Assembly: GCA_021613335.1 (NCBI GenBank)
Contig: JAJTWR010000431.1
Location: 2,418,001 to 2,482,000, forward strand
From: Whitmania pigra
Taxonomy: Eukaryota > Annelida > Clitellata > Hirudinida > Haemopidae
Reading direction: 5' to 3'
DNA length: 64,000 bases
Below the pieces are notes generated by a model that worked only from the letters and a program-made list of their open reading frames with translations, had not been told where the DNA came from and did not search any database. Both the position numbers and the translations under genes were made by a program. Of this stretch, positions 62,533-64,000 are shown piece by piece. Numbering within the stretch: the first letter of the stretch is position 1; each line of letters begins with the position of its first letter.

Positions 62533-62951
62533 TCACTCCCCCCTGGAGCGCAGTTTGTTGAATCTGGAGTCGCTAAAGCATCGATGTCGCGGACTTTCTC
62601 AATTCGCGATCCTGTAGTCCAGTGTCACGAATGACGCGACGCATCGGGAGAGGTGCGAGGCGCAGAACAGCAAAAAGTACTTGCTTCTGACGAGAATCTT
62701 TCGATCCAAGCGAGAACTCCCGTTCGAGCCCCGAGGGATGACAGGTAATTAAGGTTAGGCTCAAGAGGCTGATCAGCCGTCTACATACGAAGAGAAATTG
62801 TGCGCTGCTAAAACCTTCGGCTGTTCCCGACCGGCCTCGATGTTCTTCTGCAACGCAGAAGCCCCTAAAATGATGCCGAAATGTTGTTTTAGGTAGGTGG
62901 CGAGTTGGCGTATACCCCACACGAACTCGCAGAAGGGGGAGCACAAAAAAC
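62533..62951. other. intergenic region between divergent dctA and porin genes
   Basis: 419 nt without a supported gene; short open frames here are antisense or lack starts and homology. It should hold promoters for both genes. The only clear structure is the 7-bp inverted repeat GCGAGTT/AACTCGC at 62900-62906 and 62924-62930, just upstream of the porin ribosome-binding site. Confidence 0.5.
62900..62930 (+). promoter_or_regulatory. inverted repeat upstream of the porin gene
   Basis: GCGAGTT and AACTCGC separated by 17 nt. The second arm ends 4 nt before the porin's AAGGGGGAG site. It could be an operator or a leader hairpin; evidence is symmetry and position only. Confidence 0.35.
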
Positions 62952-64000
62952 ATGAACCGATCCTTGAAGGTCGCAGCGGTGCTGATGCTCATGGCGCCGT
63001 CCGCTTTCGCGGCCACCATCACCATCAACGACAAAATTAAATTGAACTTGGGCGTCGCCGCCCAGATGCAACTCGCTATCTACGAGCATGGGGCGCAAGA
63101 TACGACGCTACAAATGGAAGCAGCATCGACCACCAACCTGGACTCCACTCGCTACAACAATCGCGGTGTGGGCTGGGACTTTGGGTTCCGCCGTCTACGT
63201 TTTAACTTGGGCGGCAGCTTCTACAACAAGGTGGAGTTCTTCTTTCAGTTTGAGGCGGGTAACCTCAGCATCGGCAACTCTGTGAATCGCGGCTTTCTGG
63301 GAACGAGTACGGCTCCTGGAAACACGTCCGTAAACCCTGTATTCGTCCAAGATATTTTTCTGACGTATACCCCTTTCCGCGCACTCATCATCGACGCTGG
63401 TCTGATGATGCCTGCAATTACACACATCTCGTACAAATCGAGTTCTAGCTACACGTCGGTTGAGACGCATGGTTTCTTTACTAAATATCCGACCAGCGGC
63501 TCTAGCAACACCACAACTGCACGAGGTGGCAACCTCGCCTCGCGTGATATCGGTGTTCAAATCCGTGGTACTGTGTTTAAAAATTACTTCCAATATCGCC
63601 TTGGCGTCTATGCCGGAAATCATAGCTTTAATAATTCGACTAGTACTAACACCACAACCGCTTCCATCGTCAACCCTCAAGGGTATCCACGTCTTACCGC
63701 CAATCTCCGATTCAATCTGTGGGATGCTGAAGAAGGGTTCTTCAGCAATGGCGTGTACTTCGGGAAGAAGAAACTCCTCAGCCTCGGCTTTGGTGTAGAT
63801 TACCAGCAAAACGGAGCCTGGGACACGAGCCGCCCGGGTAAAACAACTCCCGCTGGCGTTAATACCGACTCATTGACTCTCGGTGGGGACCTAATATTCG
63901 ATTACCCTTTTGGCCGCGACAACCAGCACGAAGTCATCCTGCAAGTGAACGTTGCCAATTATAACCAAGGGGTTGCTCGGGATTCTAACGGTGCTCCAAT
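62952..64000 (+). CDS. outer-membrane porin, 5' part (runs off the window)
   Basis: The frame opens at ATG 62952 with GGGGGAG about 11 nt upstream and is still open at the window end (349 residues seen). The signal peptide is MNRSLKVAAVLMLMAPSAFA. The mature part is rich in beta-strands: DKIKLNLGVAAQMQLAIYEH, DFGFRRLRFNLGGSFYNKVE, PVFVQDIFLTYTPFRALIID and RDIGVQIRGTVFKNYFQYRL. This is the style of phosphate-selective (OprO/P-like) porins. It is many-Ser/Thr/Asn and less GC-rich than its neighbours. Divergence from dctA suggests it admits organic acids or other anions. Confidence 0.8.
   Translation, partial: MNRSLKVAAVLMLMAPSAFAATITINDKIKLNLGVAAQMQLAIYEHGAQDTTLQMEAASTTNLDSTRYNNRGVGWDFGFRRLRFNLGGSFYNKVEFFFQFEAGNLSIGNSVNRGFLGTSTAPGNTSVNPVFVQDIFLTYTPFRALIIDAGLMMPAITHISYKSSSSYTSVETHGFFTKYPTSGSSNTTTARGGNLASRDIGVQIRGTVFKNYFQYRLGVYAGNHSFNNSTSTNTTTASIVNPQGYPRLTANLRFNLWDAEEGFFSNGVYFGKKKLLSLGFGVDYQQNGAWDTSRPGKTTPAGVNTDSLTLGGDLIFDYPFGRDNQHEVILQVNVANYNQGVARDSNGAP

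Noticed and set aside
62897..62912. Possible sigma-54 promoter (TGGCGAGTTGGC) for the porin
   Set aside because: Spacing between the GG and GC elements is too short for a -24/-12 promoter.

Overview
The window looks like chromosomal DNA of a GC-rich, Gram-negative predatory or gliding-type bacterium, most likely a member of the Myxococcota (or a close deltaproteobacterial relative). The evidence is an MglA/MglB polarity switch next to Glt/Nfs-type envelope genes, a Ser/Thr kinase fused to PilZ, a MoxR/transglutaminase/DUF58 operon, Asp-Ala-Gly-rich lipoproteins, an OmpA protein with thrombospondin-3 repeats, and long runs of genes joined by 4-nt GTGA/ATGA/TTGA overlaps. Genus cannot be read from the sequence. 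No phage, IS element, CRISPR array or rRNA was seen.

Layout. 1-2.0 kb: the 3' end of mpl and a frame-disrupted DUF362 gene. 2.06-14.66 kb (minus strand): one tightly packed run, mglB - mglA - coiled-coil/beta protein - GltC-like TPR protein - gltD - gltE - small exported protein - gltG - small exported protein - outer-membrane barrel - short polysaccharide-export (OPX) protein. This is the most striking part of the window: a small-GTPase polarity module, the conserved core of the gliding/spore-coat (Glt/Nfs) envelope complex and a polymer exit pore in one transcription unit. 14.7-18.0 kb: recR, dnaX (tau domain in a shifted frame) and a TIGR02757-family protein. 18.1-23.9 kb: c-di-GMP-responsive-looking kinase, CAAX-type protease, rpsO, pnp and a Fur-family regulator.

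23.9-31.7 kb (minus): DUF58, transglutaminase (frame-disrupted), MoxR ATPase, a TPR-like exported protein and a protein made almost wholly of MORN-like repeats, all overlapping or nearly so. 31.8-33.5 kb: OmpA/TSP3 protein with its own terminator. 33.9-35.2 kb: patatin-like phospholipase. 35.2-40.8 kb (plus): long coiled-coil protein, hemW and a Cys-rich/DAG-rich lipoprotein. 40.8-43.8 kb (minus): LarA-like protein and an unknown exported protein. 43.8-47.6 kb (plus): uvrA, lgt, tRNA-Lys(CTT), which overlaps the lgt stop codon, and tRNA-Leu(TAG). 47.7-50.7 kb: a lipoprotein with 21 tandem propeller blades, visibly lower in GC.

50.85-59.2 kb (minus): a LolCDE/MacB-like set (two FtsX-type permeases and an ATPase) with a LolA-like carrier and an outer-membrane barrel, preceded by a second ABC pair; together they could form a trans-envelope lipid or lipoprotein export route. 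59.4-64 kb: a c-type cytochrome, a KgtP-type MFS symporter, DctA and the start of a porin that runs off the window, a set suggesting uptake of C4/C5-dicarboxylates. Three genes (DUF362, dnaX, transglutaminase) each carry a single-base frame change at a 4-nt homopolymer; these could be real, but the shared pattern also fits residual sequencing error.
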